The notes: generated from the sequence alone by a model not told the origin. Positions 51,951 to 60,741 are shown, counted from the stretch's first letter. The stretch is 64,000 nt of DNA from Ruegeria_C sp041537925 (GCF_041537925.1 NZ_JBGOSH010000003.1:186001-250000); one strand, 5' to 3'. Translations and numbers: made by a program.

Positions 51951-53246
51951 TCATCCCTGATAGCCGAAGACCCGCGGCAGCCAGAGCACCATTTCGGGCA
52001 TCAGCAACATGGCAAGCAGAGCCACGATCAGGACCGCAAGGAAGGCCCAGATTTCGGCAATGATCTCGCGCAGCGGGATGTCCGTGACCGCGTTGATTAC
52101 GAACAACAGGATGCCATAGGGCGGCGTGATCAGACCGATCATGGAATTCACCACGACAAGCACGCCGAAATGCACGAGGTCGATACCCAAAGCCTCGCAG
52201 GTCGGAATGAACAGTGGCACGATCACCAGAATGATTGTCGTGGCATCAAGCACACAGCCCAGCAGAAGGATCAGAATATTGACCAGGATGAGGAAGACAA
52301 TCGGGCTGATATCCGCGCCTTCCAGCATGGCCGAGATGGATTGCGGGATCTGTTCCTGAATGACGATGAAGTTCAGGATGAATGCGCCGCCTATGACGAT
52401 CCCCACCGAGGCGGAAGACCGTGCGCTGTCAACAAAGACGCGGTAGAGGCCGCCAAGCGAAATGGCGCGGTAGAACATCGCCGCCAGCATGAGGGCATAA
52501 AATGCTGCAACAGCTGCCGCTTCGGTCGGGGTCGTGACGCCGCCGTAGATGCCATAGAGCAGGATCGCGGGCATCAGCAGCGCCGGAAAGGCGTTTGCGG
52601 TCTTGGCAGGCAATTCGCGGAGCGGGACCGGATCTTCGATGGCAAAGCCGCGTTTTCCAGCGAGGTAAGTGTTCATCGCCATCAGCACCCCGCCCATGAT
52701 CAGGCCCGGCAGAATCCCCGCAAGGAAAAGCGACCCGATGGAGGCTTTCGATACCAACGCATAAAGGACCATCGGGATCGAAGGCGGAATGATCGGGCCG
52801 ATAGTGGCCGAAGCTGCGGTGATGGCCGCCGCATAACCCCGGCTGTAGCGGTTGTCCTTGGTCATCATCTCGATGATGATCTTGCCGATCCCTGCAGCAT
52901 CCGCCACGGCAGAGCCTGACATCCCCGAGAAGATCAGCGAGGCGACCACATTGACGTGGCCCAACCCACCCTTGAACCGCCCAACAGCTGCAACACAGAA
53001 ATTCAGCAACCGATCGGTGATCGAACCTGCATTCATGATATTCGCAGCAACGATGAACAACGGCACGGCCAGGAGAATGGTGCTCTTGTAAAAACCCTGA
53101 AGTATCTTTTCACCGGCAAGGGCCACGTCCAGCCCGGCAACGCCAAGATAGGCCACCGAAGCCAACAGGATCGAATATCCGATCGGCGTTCCAACACCCG
53201 CCAGCAGGAAAAGCGTGAACAGGCATGTGAGGAGTTCGAAGCTCAT
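51951..53246 (-). CDS. dctM: TRAP transporter large permease
   Basis: A 431-aa membrane protein of about twelve helices. The TRAP-M hallmarks are GMSGSAVADAAGIGKIIIEM, PSIPMVLYALVSKASIGSLF, and the C-terminal PPYGILLFVINAVTDIPLRE. Uptake of a carboxylate is driven by a sodium or proton gradient. It overlaps the small permease gene by ATGA and precedes the fusion gene by 15 nt. Confidence 0.95.
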   Translation of the reverse strand: MSFELLTCLFTLFLLAGVGTPIGYSILLASVAYLGVAGLDVALAGEKILQGFYKSTILLAVPLFIVAANIMNAGSITDRLLNFCVAAVGRFKGGLGHVNVVASLIFSGMSGSAVADAAGIGKIIIEMMTKDNRYSRGYAAAITAASATIGPIIPPSIPMVLYALVSKASIGSLFLAGILPGLIMGGVLMAMNTYLAGKRGFAIEDPVPLRELPAKTANAFPALLMPAILLYGIYGGVTTPTEAAAVAAFYALMLAAMFYRAISLGGLYRVFVDSARSSASVGIVIGGAFILNFIVIQEQIPQSISAMLEGADISPIVFLILVNILILLLGCVLDATTIILVIVPLFIPTCEALGIDLVHFGVLVVVNSMIGLITPPYGILLFVINAVTDIPLREIIAEIWAFLAVLIVALLAMLLMPEMVLWLPRVFGYQG

Positions 53247-53800
53247 TTCGCGTCTCCCTTTTCGTCCTGGTCAGCTTCGTGGACAGCTTCGACGACAAGT
53301 TCGAGCTCGGTTTTCGGTGGCCCGTTTCGCAAGACTTCAAAGAAAAGCCATGCGTAGCGAGCCGCAACCGCGATGGTGAAGATGGCATAGATCGAGAACA
53401 CATCTCGCATCGGAATCTTGGCGCCGGTGAAGGGGTTCCGCACGGTGGTAGTCTTGCGGATCTTCATCCACTCGATATAGTCCCAAGTCGGCAGGAACGT
53501 ATAAAGCATGCCGATGGCAATGGCCGCCGCAGCAATCAGCGCGAAGATCTGCCGGGTCCGTTTGCCGACCGACAGGTAAATGATGTCGAACTTCACATGA
53601 TCCTGCTCGCGCACGACAAAGGCGCAGGCAAAAAAGATCACCCAGACCCAGAGGATGCCGATCAGTTCAAGCGTCCATCCGGCAGGGGTGAAGAAATAGC
53701 GCAGCAGAATTTGCAAAAGAAAGATTGCGAAGATTGCCGCCAGCAAGCCGCCGGCAATCGCCTCTGCAAGTCGGGAGAACCCCCTGATGAAAGTTTTCAT
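53243..53800 (-). CDS. dctQ: TRAP transporter small permease
   Basis: A 185-aa four-helix membrane protein. The TRAP-Q signature is seen in LLQILLRYFFTPAGWTLELI followed by FACAFVVREQDHVKFDI. The acidic C-terminal tail (about 155-185) is cytoplasmic. It lies 33 nt after the binding-protein gene in the normal DctP-Q-M order. Confidence 0.93.
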   Translation of the reverse strand: MKTFIRGFSRLAEAIAGGLLAAIFAIFLLQILLRYFFTPAGWTLELIGILWVWVIFFACAFVVREQDHVKFDIIYLSVGKRTRQIFALIAAAAIAIGMLYTFLPTWDYIEWMKIRKTTTVRNPFTGAKIPMRDVFSIYAIFTIAVAARYAWLFFEVLRNGPPKTELELVVEAVHEADQDEKGDAK

Positions 53801-53833
53801 GGCTGTTCTCCCTCCTGATGGTGTCGGTTTGGT

Positions 53834-54844
53834 TTAGTTGCCGAGCGTGTTGATCTTGTCCAAGACACCCTCCGGCCAGGTCGCCGCAAACTCGCTATCG
53901 AGGTACATCGACTGGACTTGGTTGCGGAATTCGGTCAGGTCGGGCTCGTAGATGGACAGGCCCTGTTCCTCGAGGAAAGCGACAAGGTCGGCCTCTTTCT
54001 GGAGCTGTTTTTGACGACCGGATTCGGCGGCGGCATCGGCGGCTTTCTGAACCACCTCCTGCTGCTCAGGTGTCAGCTCGTCCCAGACTGCTTTTCCGAT
54101 CGCGATATAATTCAGGTCCACCAGATGCGACGTCAGAACGATCTGGTTGGTCACTTCGTAGAATTTTGCGTCGACCACCGTGGGCAGCGGGTTGTCCTGA
54201 CCGTCAACGGCGCCAGTCGACAGCGCGGTGTAAACCTCGGAGAAGGCCATCGGTGTCGGTGCGGCACCCAAGGCCTTGCCCAGAAACTGCCACGCGTCGG
54301 TCCCGGGCATCCGCAGGTTCACACCCGCCAAATCCGCCGGCGTATTGACGGTCAACTCTTCCTTTGGTTGGCGCAGATTTACTTGGCGGCGACCAAGATA
54401 CATGACCGAGAGCAGCTTCACGCCAAGGTCGTTTTCAACGGTTTCCTTGAAGCCATCCATCAGCGGGTCGTTGAACACGGCCACCTGATGGGCGGCGTCC
54501 TGATGGACGTAACCTGCGGTGAAAATCGAGAATTCGGGGAAGAACTGTGCCAGTTCTTGTGCCGAAGTGATCGACATTTCCAGATTGCCCCGACTGATCG
54601 CGTCAAGCTCGGTGCCCTGTGTGAAGATCGTACCGTTGTAACTGGGTTGGTAGTCGACGAAATCGGCCACCATTGGTGCAAAAACGTCGGCCATTGCCAC
54701 CGAACGCTGGTCCGTTTCCGAACCGGATGTCGCCATCCGCAACGTGATCTTGTCAGCAGCGAATGCAGGGGCCGCGCTACCGGCAGCCAGCCCCAGGGCA
54801 GCCAGCGACGCGATGGCCGCTCGACGGGTAAGATTGGTGATCAT
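53834..54844 (-). CDS. dctP: TRAP transporter substrate-binding protein (DctP family)
   Basis: A 336-aa protein with a twin-arginine-like signal peptide (TNLTRRAAIASLAALGLAAG). The arginine that binds the substrate carboxylate is expected in VNLRMPGTDAWQF; FSEVYTALSTGAVDGQDNPL is the second family motif. It brings an organic acid to DctQM. GGAGG lies 7 nt before the ATG. A 20-bp perfect palindrome 72 bp upstream is the likely operator. Confidence 0.94.
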   Translation of the reverse strand: MITNLTRRAAIASLAALGLAAGSAAPAFAADKITLRMATSGSETDQRSVAMADVFAPMVADFVDYQPSYNGTIFTQGTELDAISRGNLEMSITSAQELAQFFPEFSIFTAGYVHQDAAHQVAVFNDPLMDGFKETVENDLGVKLLSVMYLGRRQVNLRQPKEELTVNTPADLAGVNLRMPGTDAWQFLGKALGAAPTPMAFSEVYTALSTGAVDGQDNPLPTVVDAKFYEVTNQIVLTSHLVDLNYIAIGKAVWDELTPEQQEVVQKAADAAAESGRQKQLQKEADLVAFLEEQGLSIYEPDLTEFRNQVQSMYLDSEFAATWPEGVLDKINTLGN

Positions 54845-54915
54845 GGTTTTCCTCCCTTGGATCAGACCATTGCAACGAGGTCGCGTCATTTATTGCTGAT
54901 TTTTATTGTTTTGCA

Positions 54916-54935
54916 AGATATTTTATAAAATATCT
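54916..54935. promoter_or_regulatory. 20-bp perfect palindrome upstream of the TRAP operon
   Basis: AGATATTTTATAAAATATCT reads the same on both strands. It lies between dctP and the stop of the Gfo/Idh gene. The half AAAATATCT recurs near 49195 and, inverted, near 56101. GntR-family (FCD) regulators bind such palindromes as dimers, and one is encoded 1.3 kb away. Confidence 0.72.
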
Positions 54936-54941
54936 GACATT

Positions 54942-56030
54942 TTAGATTTTAGCAGTTACGTTTTGAACGCCGGTTTTTGCGTCGACGGCATCCGCGATGC
55001 GCACTTCGGCGCCGGTCTGGGCAGAAACCGCTATGGCCTCGACAACTTCCAGCGATCTCCTCCCCTGCGGTCCGGAAACCAATGGAGTCTCGCGGCCTTG
55101 AATGACCTTTGCAAAGTGATGCATCTGCGTCGCCAACGGATCGTCGGACCCGCAGGTCACCGATGTCGCCGAGATCGGCGTCCACCAATCTGGCGTTGGC
55201 TCGTGCCGCCAGACCCTGAGATCCGGTAAGGACAATCCACCCTCCGAGCCACCGATCAGATAACAGCTTTCATTCGTCGCGGGATATGCCGGGTTTTCTC
55301 GAGACGTCAGCTCCCAACTCCATGGCGCGACGATACTGTCCGAGACCGAAATCGTCGCGACCGCACCGCCTGCAAAGGTCAGAATGGCGGTTGCCAGATC
55401 CTCGTTCTCAAACCCACGGGCCGAAGGAACGGCGATCGCCTGAACAGTTCGAACCTCGCCGCAGAAATGGCGCAGCAAATCAACATCGTGTACGAGGTTG
55501 ACCGATATCGGACCTGCACCCTTGCGCATCCGCCAGGGCGCTGCCCGGAAATAGTGATCCGGTTTGTAGAACCAGCAGGTTGCCTGCACTGCGCGCACAT
55601 CTCCGATCGCCCCGCTCGCCAGAAGGTTCTTTGCTGCCCTTACCATGCCGTTGTGCCGCCGATGGTGTCCGACAAGAAGAGGAACGCCAGCGGCTTCGGC
55701 CGCGTCCGTCAGAATACCGGCTTCGCTCGAGGTGACCGCTATTGGCTTTTCAATCAACACAGGACAACCGCGCGAAATGCAGGTCAGCCCCTGATCCAGG
55801 TGCATCGGCGTTGGGGTGGCCAGCACCAGGCCATCCGGTGTTAGCTCTTTGAACATCTCGTCCAGCGATGCGAAGGCTTTGGTGCCCAATTCGACAGCCG
55901 ATCTCCGACTGTTGCCATCTGGATCGACTATCGCTGCCAGTGACAATCCGGGCGATCGACGTACAACTTCGGCATGTCGCCGACCAATCAGGCCAAAGCC
56001 CACGATGGCGATAGAAGTTGCTGCTGACAT
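54942..56030 (-). CDS. Gfo/Idh/MocA-family oxidoreductase
   Basis: A 362-aa protein with an N-terminal NAD(P)-binding Rossmann fold (IAIVGFGLIGRRHAEVVRRS), the catalytic EKP motif in VLIEKPIAVTSSEAG, and the later HD pair in VNLVHDVDLLRHFCGEV. Family enzymes oxidise or reduce a sugar, inositol or sugar-like hydroxyl group. It lies downstream of one operator and upstream of the TRAP operon, with its own promoter facing the GntR gene. The frame extends 12 codons upstream. Confidence 0.9.
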   Translation of the reverse strand: MSAATSIAIVGFGLIGRRHAEVVRRSPGLSLAAIVDPDGNSRRSAVELGTKAFASLDEMFKELTPDGLVLATPTPMHLDQGLTCISRGCPVLIEKPIAVTSSEAGILTDAAEAAGVPLLVGHHRRHNGMVRAAKNLLASGAIGDVRAVQATCWFYKPDHYFRAAPWRMRKGAGPISVNLVHDVDLLRHFCGEVRTVQAIAVPSARGFENEDLATAILTFAGGAVATISVSDSIVAPWSWELTSRENPAYPATNESCYLIGGSEGGLSLPDLRVWRHEPTPDWWTPISATSVTCGSDDPLATQMHHFAKVIQGRETPLVSGPQGRRSLEVVEAIAVSAQTGAEVRIADAVDAKTGVQNVTAKI

Positions 56031-56095
56031 TGGCCTCGCCCTTTGGTTTCCGCGTTCCGGGCGCACACTATTCCGTTTTGACTGGCAATATCAAT

Positions 56096-56118
56096 ATCAT
56101 CAGATATTTTTATTTTAC
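56096..56118. promoter_or_regulatory. AT-rich operator candidate between Gfo/Idh and GntR genes
   Basis: ATCATCAGATATTTTTATTT, read on the minus strand, carries ATAAAAATATCTGATGAT, the same core as near 49195 and at 54916-54935. It lies 66-88 bp upstream of the Gfo/Idh start and 80-102 bp before the regulator, so it could serve both directions. Confidence 0.6.
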
Positions 56119-56197
56119 ACTGATGAAGTGACTGGTTGCCCAATCTGACCGTGATGATAGATTGACGGACAAAATCAGAGATATCGGATAGAATGCG

Positions 56198-56851
56198 ATG
56201 GCAAAATCCTTGAACGAGGTCGGTGCGTCCACGTACCAACGCATCAAGCGTGATATCATCTTTGGCGACCTTGCCCCCAGTAAGAAGCTAAAACTGGACG
56301 GGCTGCGTCAAAGCTATTCCGCAAGTATGTCCACCCTGCGCGAAACCCTGAACCGCCTAGCCAGCGAAGGGTTTGTAGAGGCACAGGACCAGCGAGGGTT
56401 CTTCGTGACGCCTGTTTCGCGCGAAGATCTCATCGAAATCGCCGAACTTCGCGTGCTATTGGAATGCCATGCACTGCGCCTTTCGGTGAAAAATGGCGAC
56501 ACCGATTGGGAGGGCAACCTAGTTGCCGCGCATCACAAACTGCACCTGATGGAGCAGAAGATGCAGGGTGGCGACGACAGCCAGAAGGAAGGCTGGAAGC
56601 GCTATGACTGGGAATTCCACAAGGCACTGATCCAAGCTTGCGGATCAAGAAATCTGCTCTCGCTTCATGCCGTCCTTTACGACAAATACCTGCGTTACCA
56701 GATGCTCGTTCTGACCTATCGCGGAGAAGCGGCCGCAGAAGAACATCGTCACATGTTTGAGGCGGCGCTGAACCGGGATGTCGACCGGGCGGCGCAGGTT
56801 TTGCAACTGCATATCGAAAAAGGTCTAGAGCATACTCTCGCTGCTTTCTGA
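56198..56851 (+). CDS. GntR-family regulator with FCD domain
   Basis: A 217-aa protein. The N-terminal winged helix (IKRDIIFGDLAPSKKLKLDG, then SMSTLRETLNRLASEGFVEA) is GntR type; the helical FCD domain follows, with metal-binding residues in YDWEFHKALIQAC and EHRHMFEAALNRD. It binds an organic acid as inducer in many relatives. It diverges from the Gfo/Idh gene, and three similar operator-like sequences lie in front of the TRAP pathway genes. It is the last intact gene before a zone of IS debris. Confidence 0.92.
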   Translation: MAKSLNEVGASTYQRIKRDIIFGDLAPSKKLKLDGLRQSYSASMSTLRETLNRLASEGFVEAQDQRGFFVTPVSREDLIEIAELRVLLECHALRLSVKNGDTDWEGNLVAAHHKLHLMEQKMQGGDDSQKEGWKRYDWEFHKALIQACGSRNLLSLHAVLYDKYLRYQMLVLTYRGEAAAEEHRHMFEAALNRDVDRAAQVLQLHIEKGLEHTLAAF

Positions 56852-57016
56852 CTTTGTCGAAACCTGAATTAGGTGGAAGTTCACGCAGTCTGGGCGCTTG
56901 TTGAACAGATCGGGCTGAAGGTGAGACGCGCCCTTTCCCGCCATGCATTTTTAATCCGGATGAGGCGACGATAGGAGAGATCGCGTCGCAAGAACGTCTC
57001 GTGTTCTGACGGATGT

Positions 57017-57403
57017 TCAAGCCATTGCTACGTAGCGAAAGCATTGAGAATTCTGCCCCGCAATGTCCAAACTCATTAGCCGCGCAATCGACCGCATGAA
57101 GCCCTGGGATTGCCGAAGAACCAGCTGAAAAACGACTCGCCACGTCAGACAAATCCCAATCGCCAGATCCGAATAACGGGCCTGTCCGTCACGTGAATTT
57201 CGGCGTTTCGCCGCCCAATTCTGTGCCACATCATCGGAAACCCAAACGGTCAAATCCACGTGCCACCTAGCTTGATTAGTAAGAGCGGAGAGGTTTGTTG
57301 AATTGAAAAATCCCGTATTCGCCCGCGTATCAGACGTTAGGCGCTCTTCTGTTGTGATAACTGTGGCAACGGGCGGTTTTGTCCGCGCTGCGATCATTCG
57401 CAC
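57017..57403 (-). mobile_element. Fragment of an IS5-family transposase
   Basis: A minus-strand frame contains LTNQARWHVDLTVWVSDDVA, RNSRDGQARYSDLAIGICLT and RLMSLDIA, the N-terminal domain of a group of IS5 transposases. After SLDIA the sequence leaves the family (expected VPDFSTLSRR) and stops. Neither end of the element is visible. The 165 bp from the GntR stop to this fragment hold no gene. Confidence 0.65.
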
Positions 57404-57440
57404 CTAATGTGAGCTGAGTTGGGTGATTGCAGGCCGGTCG

Positions 57441-57474
57441 CAAATAATCTGGGTCAATTGCAAATAATCCGGGT
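57441..57474. repeat. Two direct repeats of CAAATAATCYGGGT at 20-bp period
   Basis: CAAATAATCTGGGT and CAAATAATCCGGGT follow each other at a distance of 20 bp. Repeated transposase sites of this size are found at the ends of IS21-type elements, so this may be another IS end; no transposase is beside it. Confidence 0.45.
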
Positions 57475-57643
57475 TTGACCCGCTCGATAAACGCAAATAC
57501 GTCGGGCCGAAAATCGCGATGATTGGAAGCCGAGCCGATTATGATTGCAGGTCGCAACATATAGGCCACCACACGCCGTGCGTCCGCAACCAAGCGACAC
57601 GTCAGCCCCGCAGGTATTCAATATGACGAAATGCAACTTTTAC

Positions 57644-57775
57644 GGCTCTGATGGAATGGACATCCCCTTTATCTCTCATCTGATAGGTTTTGGAGGTGGC
57701 AGCCATCAGGAGGTTAGCAAAATGGCGGATGTGGACCTTGCCGGCATAGATGTGTCAGCGCCAAATTGCGCATAG
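57644..57775 (+). mobile_element. IS110-family left-end remnant, second copy
   Basis: About 108 bp match the minus-strand end at 33521-33627 with few differences and one indel: the same leader (TTTTGGAGGTGGCAGCCATC) and the same transposase start (here ADVDLAGID, there ADLDLVGID). This copy then breaks off and stops after 17 codons. It faces right, the first copy faces left, so the two mark the outer sides of the 24-kb block between them. Confidence 0.75.
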
Positions 57776-57823
57776 AAAATGTCCGACCCGTGCTAAGCTC
57801 AAGACTCTACAAGGAACAAATCT

Positions 57824-58405
57824 ATGTACCGTGCCCGACTTTTTGTCATCCGCCGCGCGCGCACCTTTGAATGGATCTACAAGCGTGTCGAGCAGGCCAT
57901 AGTGGCCCTGGACCCCATTTTTGCAAAAATTGGCTACGATCGTGTCGAGCGCCCGATTGCCCTTGTCGAAAAGGGCGTGAAGACACTTCTTTTTGATTGT
58001 AAAATGTGCGGCCAATGCGTGTTGTCCTCAACCGGCATGTCCTGTCCGATGAACTGTCCCAAACAGCTCCGCAATGGCCCTTGTGGTGGGGTGCGGCAAA
58101 GCGGGTACTGCGAGGTGAAGCCCGAAATGAAATGCGTTTGGACGCTGGGCTGGGAGGGGGCCAGCCACATGAAAGACGGGGCCGCGAAGATCAGGGAGGT
58201 TCTGCCACCTGTCGATCGCAGCCTGCAAGGTTCTTCCTCGTGGTTGCGCGTCAGCCGCGAAATAGCGGCACTGAACCGCGAGAAACGAGATGCGGCCCGC
58301 ACCACTTTGGCTGAGGCCTTTCCAGGGGCACGATTGCAGGAGCCAAGTACAGCCCCACTGGCAGACGAGCCACCCAAGGCAACGACCACGCGGCGCGGCG
58401 CATGA
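57824..58405 (+). CDS. MTHFR C-terminal-domain (cysteine-rich) protein
   Basis: A 193-aa protein with eight cysteines between residues 59 and 104: CKMCGQC, SCPMNC, GPCGG, YCEVKPEMKC. This is the methylenetetrahydrofolate reductase C-terminal family (PF12225), which in some bacteria is a separate protein next to metF and probably binds an Fe-S cluster or zinc. It overlaps the following metF by ATGA. An N-terminal amphipathic region rich in Arg (residues 1-25) may touch the membrane or a partner. The pair would act in one-carbon metabolism. Confidence 0.85.
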   Translation: MYRARLFVIRRARTFEWIYKRVEQAIVALDPIFAKIGYDRVERPIALVEKGVKTLLFDCKMCGQCVLSSTGMSCPMNCPKQLRNGPCGGVRQSGYCEVKPEMKCVWTLGWEGASHMKDGAAKIREVLPPVDRSLQGSSSWLRVSREIAALNREKRDAARTTLAEAFPGARLQEPSTAPLADEPPKATTTRRGA

Positions 58406-59391
58406 GCGATATTTCAACCATCGAAAACACCCTGCTGCCCTATGCAAAGCCTCCCGAGGGGCATGTCTCTCACAGCCGGCTTGAGCGTGTATTGCGCTCA
58501 GGCCGCTTTGCCGTAACAGCCGAATTGAATCCACCTGACAGCGCAAACGCAGCAGATGTTTTCGATGCGGCCCAGCCCCTGGGAGAAGTCGTGGATGCGA
58601 TCAATGCCACCGACGCATCGGGGGCCAACTGCCATATGTCCTCCATCGGCATCTGTGCTCTGTTGACTCGCGCCGGCTATTCCCCGGTCTACCAGATTTC
58701 CTGCCGTGACCGGAACCGCATCGCCATTCAAGGCGATGTTTTGGGGGCAGCTGCCCTGGGTGTTAGCAACGTGCTTTGCTTGACAGGCGATGGCGTGGGC
58801 GTGGGCGATCAACCCGGCGCGAAACCGGTGTTTGATTTTGATAGCCTCAACCTGTTGCGCACCTTGCGCACGATGCGCGACGACGGTGTGTTTCTGTCGG
58901 GGCGCAAACTGTCCAGCCCACCGCAGCTGTTCCTCGGGGCGGCAGAAAATCCGTGCATCCCACCCTATGAGTGGCGGGCAGACCGCCTCGCCAAAAAGGT
59001 TGAGGCCGGAGCCGATTTCATCCAGACCAACTACATTTTTGATATTCCCCTCTTTGAGGCATTCATGGAGCGCGTGCGTGATGCAGGCCTAGACAAGCGC
59101 GTGTTTATTATCGCCGGTGTCGGCCCTCTCGCCTCGGCCAAGGCGGCGCGGTGGATGCGCAGCAACGTGCCGGGCATTCACATCCCAGATGCCGTCATCG
59201 ACAGGATGGAGGTGGCGCAAAATCCTTCGGATGAGGGCAAGAAAATATGCATCGAGCTGATCCAGCAGCTGCGCCAGATTGGGGGCATATCAGGCGTGCA
59301 CATTATGGCATATCGGCGCGAACACCTTGTCTCTAGCATCATCCTTGAATCGGGTGTTCTGACAGGGCGGCGAAAGCTGAAGAAAGATTAG
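58402..59391 (+). CDS. metF: Methylenetetrahydrofolate reductase
   Basis: A 329-aa FAD-dependent TIM barrel of the MetF family: FAVTAELNPPDSANAADVFD opens the barrel, LGVSNVLCLTGDGVGVGDQP binds flavin, and GADFIQTNYIFDIPLFEAF contains the conserved Gln of the folate site. It is longer than E. coli MetF (296 aa), mainly at the N-terminus. It interconverts methylene- and methyl-tetrahydrofolate. Overlap with the cysteine-rich protein suggests the two form a complex, with electrons from a donor other than NADH. Confidence 0.9.
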   Translation: MSDISTIENTLLPYAKPPEGHVSHSRLERVLRSGRFAVTAELNPPDSANAADVFDAAQPLGEVVDAINATDASGANCHMSSIGICALLTRAGYSPVYQISCRDRNRIAIQGDVLGAAALGVSNVLCLTGDGVGVGDQPGAKPVFDFDSLNLLRTLRTMRDDGVFLSGRKLSSPPQLFLGAAENPCIPPYEWRADRLAKKVEAGADFIQTNYIFDIPLFEAFMERVRDAGLDKRVFIIAGVGPLASAKAARWMRSNVPGIHIPDAVIDRMEVAQNPSDEGKKICIELIQQLRQIGGISGVHIMAYRREHLVSSIILESGVLTGRRKLKKD

Positions 59392-59542
59392 TTTGTCCGG
59401 TCGGTTGATCTTCGCCTGATACCATTGTGGGTTCCGAACCACCGACCACTTGTACAATTGCTGGGTTCTGCGCTTTTCAAATGCTATTAAGCTCTATTCT
59501 TGAGAAACCGCGAACCAACCTCGCACTTTTGGCGAATGGCTG

Positions 59543-60472
59543 CTAATCCAGCAGATCATCGCGGCGTTCCCAATCAATTTCGGGTTGCTGCCCGACAATG
59601 CCGAACGGATTGTGGCTACCATCGTTGACATAGTAACCAAACCGGATCTCGTCGAAATCCACGGTCTCCTTGACGCCGGGCATTTGGTAGATGCTACGTG
59701 TGAAACGCCAAAGCCTCGGATAATCGGTCAGTCTTTTTCGAGTACAGCGGAAATGCGTTGCATAGACCGTGTCGAAACGGACGAGGGTCGCGAACAGCCT
59801 TATGTCTGCTAACGTGACTTGGGAGCCAAATAGAAATGCCCGACCGTCCAGGCGGTCTTCGAGTGCATCCATTGTATGGAATACCGCATCGACCGCTTCG
59901 TCATATTCATCCTGTCTTTGGGACTTGCCCGCGCGATAGACGGCGTTGGAAAGGCCGTGAAAGATGAACTGGGTCAAATCCTCGATTTCATCGAGAAGTC
60001 CAGCGGGGCGCAGATTGATTTTATTCCCAACATCATCGAACGCCGCAATGATATCTGCAGAGGAATTTGACAGAATCTTGCAGGATTTTGCATCCCAAAG
60101 GATCGGTACGGTTGCACGCCCAGTAAATGTCGGGGCCGTCATCGTGTAGAACTGGTGAACGTGCTGGATCTCAGATCGGTCCGGGACCGGTCCACCAGCC
60201 AACAATCCATACCCTTCGACCCGCGGCCCACCGGCCCATTGTATTTCGATGCTGTCAGTCAGTTCAGCAAGCGTAAGAGCTAGGACTGCTCCGTGAGACC
60301 ATGGACAACTTGCTGACGCTATCAGGAAAAACCGGTCGTGCGCGTCGGTCAGCTGTTTCAGCACATCGGCGTCGATAGAGGTTGGAAGCTTACTTGGTTC
60401 TCGACGGTAGGTTCCCGAAACCATCGACTGATCGGCCACCTCCTCCCATTTTCCGTCGACCAGCATTCCCAT
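59543..60472 (-). CDS. Xi-class glutathione S-transferase (glutathionyl-hydroquinone reductase)
   Basis: A 309-aa protein starting MGMLVDGKWEEV, typical for the class. C56 in SASCPWSHG is the catalytic cysteine (usual motif CPWAHR); the C-terminal helical GST domain follows with RFDTVYATHFRCTRKRLTDY and YPRLWRFTRSIYQMPGV. These enzymes reduce glutathionyl-hydroquinones in the cytoplasm. The start with GAGG 6 nt upstream is preferred to one five codons earlier. The Arg of the usual CPWAHR motif is Gly here. No operon partner. Confidence 0.9.
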   Translation of the reverse strand: MGMLVDGKWEEVADQSMVSGTYRREPSKLPTSIDADVLKQLTDAHDRFFLIASASCPWSHGAVLALTLAELTDSIEIQWAGGPRVEGYGLLAGGPVPDRSEIQHVHQFYTMTAPTFTGRATVPILWDAKSCKILSNSSADIIAAFDDVGNKINLRPAGLLDEIEDLTQFIFHGLSNAVYRAGKSQRQDEYDEAVDAVFHTMDALEDRLDGRAFLFGSQVTLADIRLFATLVRFDTVYATHFRCTRKRLTDYPRLWRFTRSIYQMPGVKETVDFDEIRFGYYVNDGSHNPFGIVGQQPEIDWERRDDLLD

Positions 60473-60558
60473 CTTTGCCTCGCCCATTACTATACGGCCA
60501 AAGGATAGGCCGAGGGCGCCAGAACTGAAAGCAATCGTCAGCGATCAAAGCACCTACG

Positions 60559-60741
60559 GGTTCTGTTGCGAAGTTTCAGCTGGCCGAAGAGATCTCGCCG
60601 TGGCTGCGGGTTAAGCGGCCAGTTCCGCGAATTGACGAATGGACAGACTCCGGGCGTGAATTGGCCTTTGCGGATCATGAGCGCCACTTCGATTCCGTCC
60701 AGCGTTGCCGGTGCTGAAGCGAAGGCTTTGAACCCTAGCAT
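60559..60741 (-). mobile_element. IS6-family remnant: transposase C-terminus and terminal inverted repeat
   Basis: GGTTCTGTTGCGAAGTTT is an IS6-type terminal repeat (one base from GGTTCTGTTGCAAAGTTT). Before it, on the minus strand, lies MLGFKAFASAPATLDGIEVA followed by MIRKGQ, the C-terminal end of IS6 transposases. One base is missing just after CPF, so the last codons (RQFAELAA) are in another frame. The rest of the element is gone. Confidence 0.75.

Noticed and set aside
51741..52919. A 392-codon open frame on the plus strand opposite the TRAP permease and fusion genes
   Set aside because: Antisense to well-supported genes. Its product is full of His, Gln and Arg and has no family features, as expected for a GC-rich shadow frame.
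53918..54928. A 336-codon plus-strand frame opposite dctP
   Set aside because: Shadow of dctP; the encoded protein has no recognisable motif.
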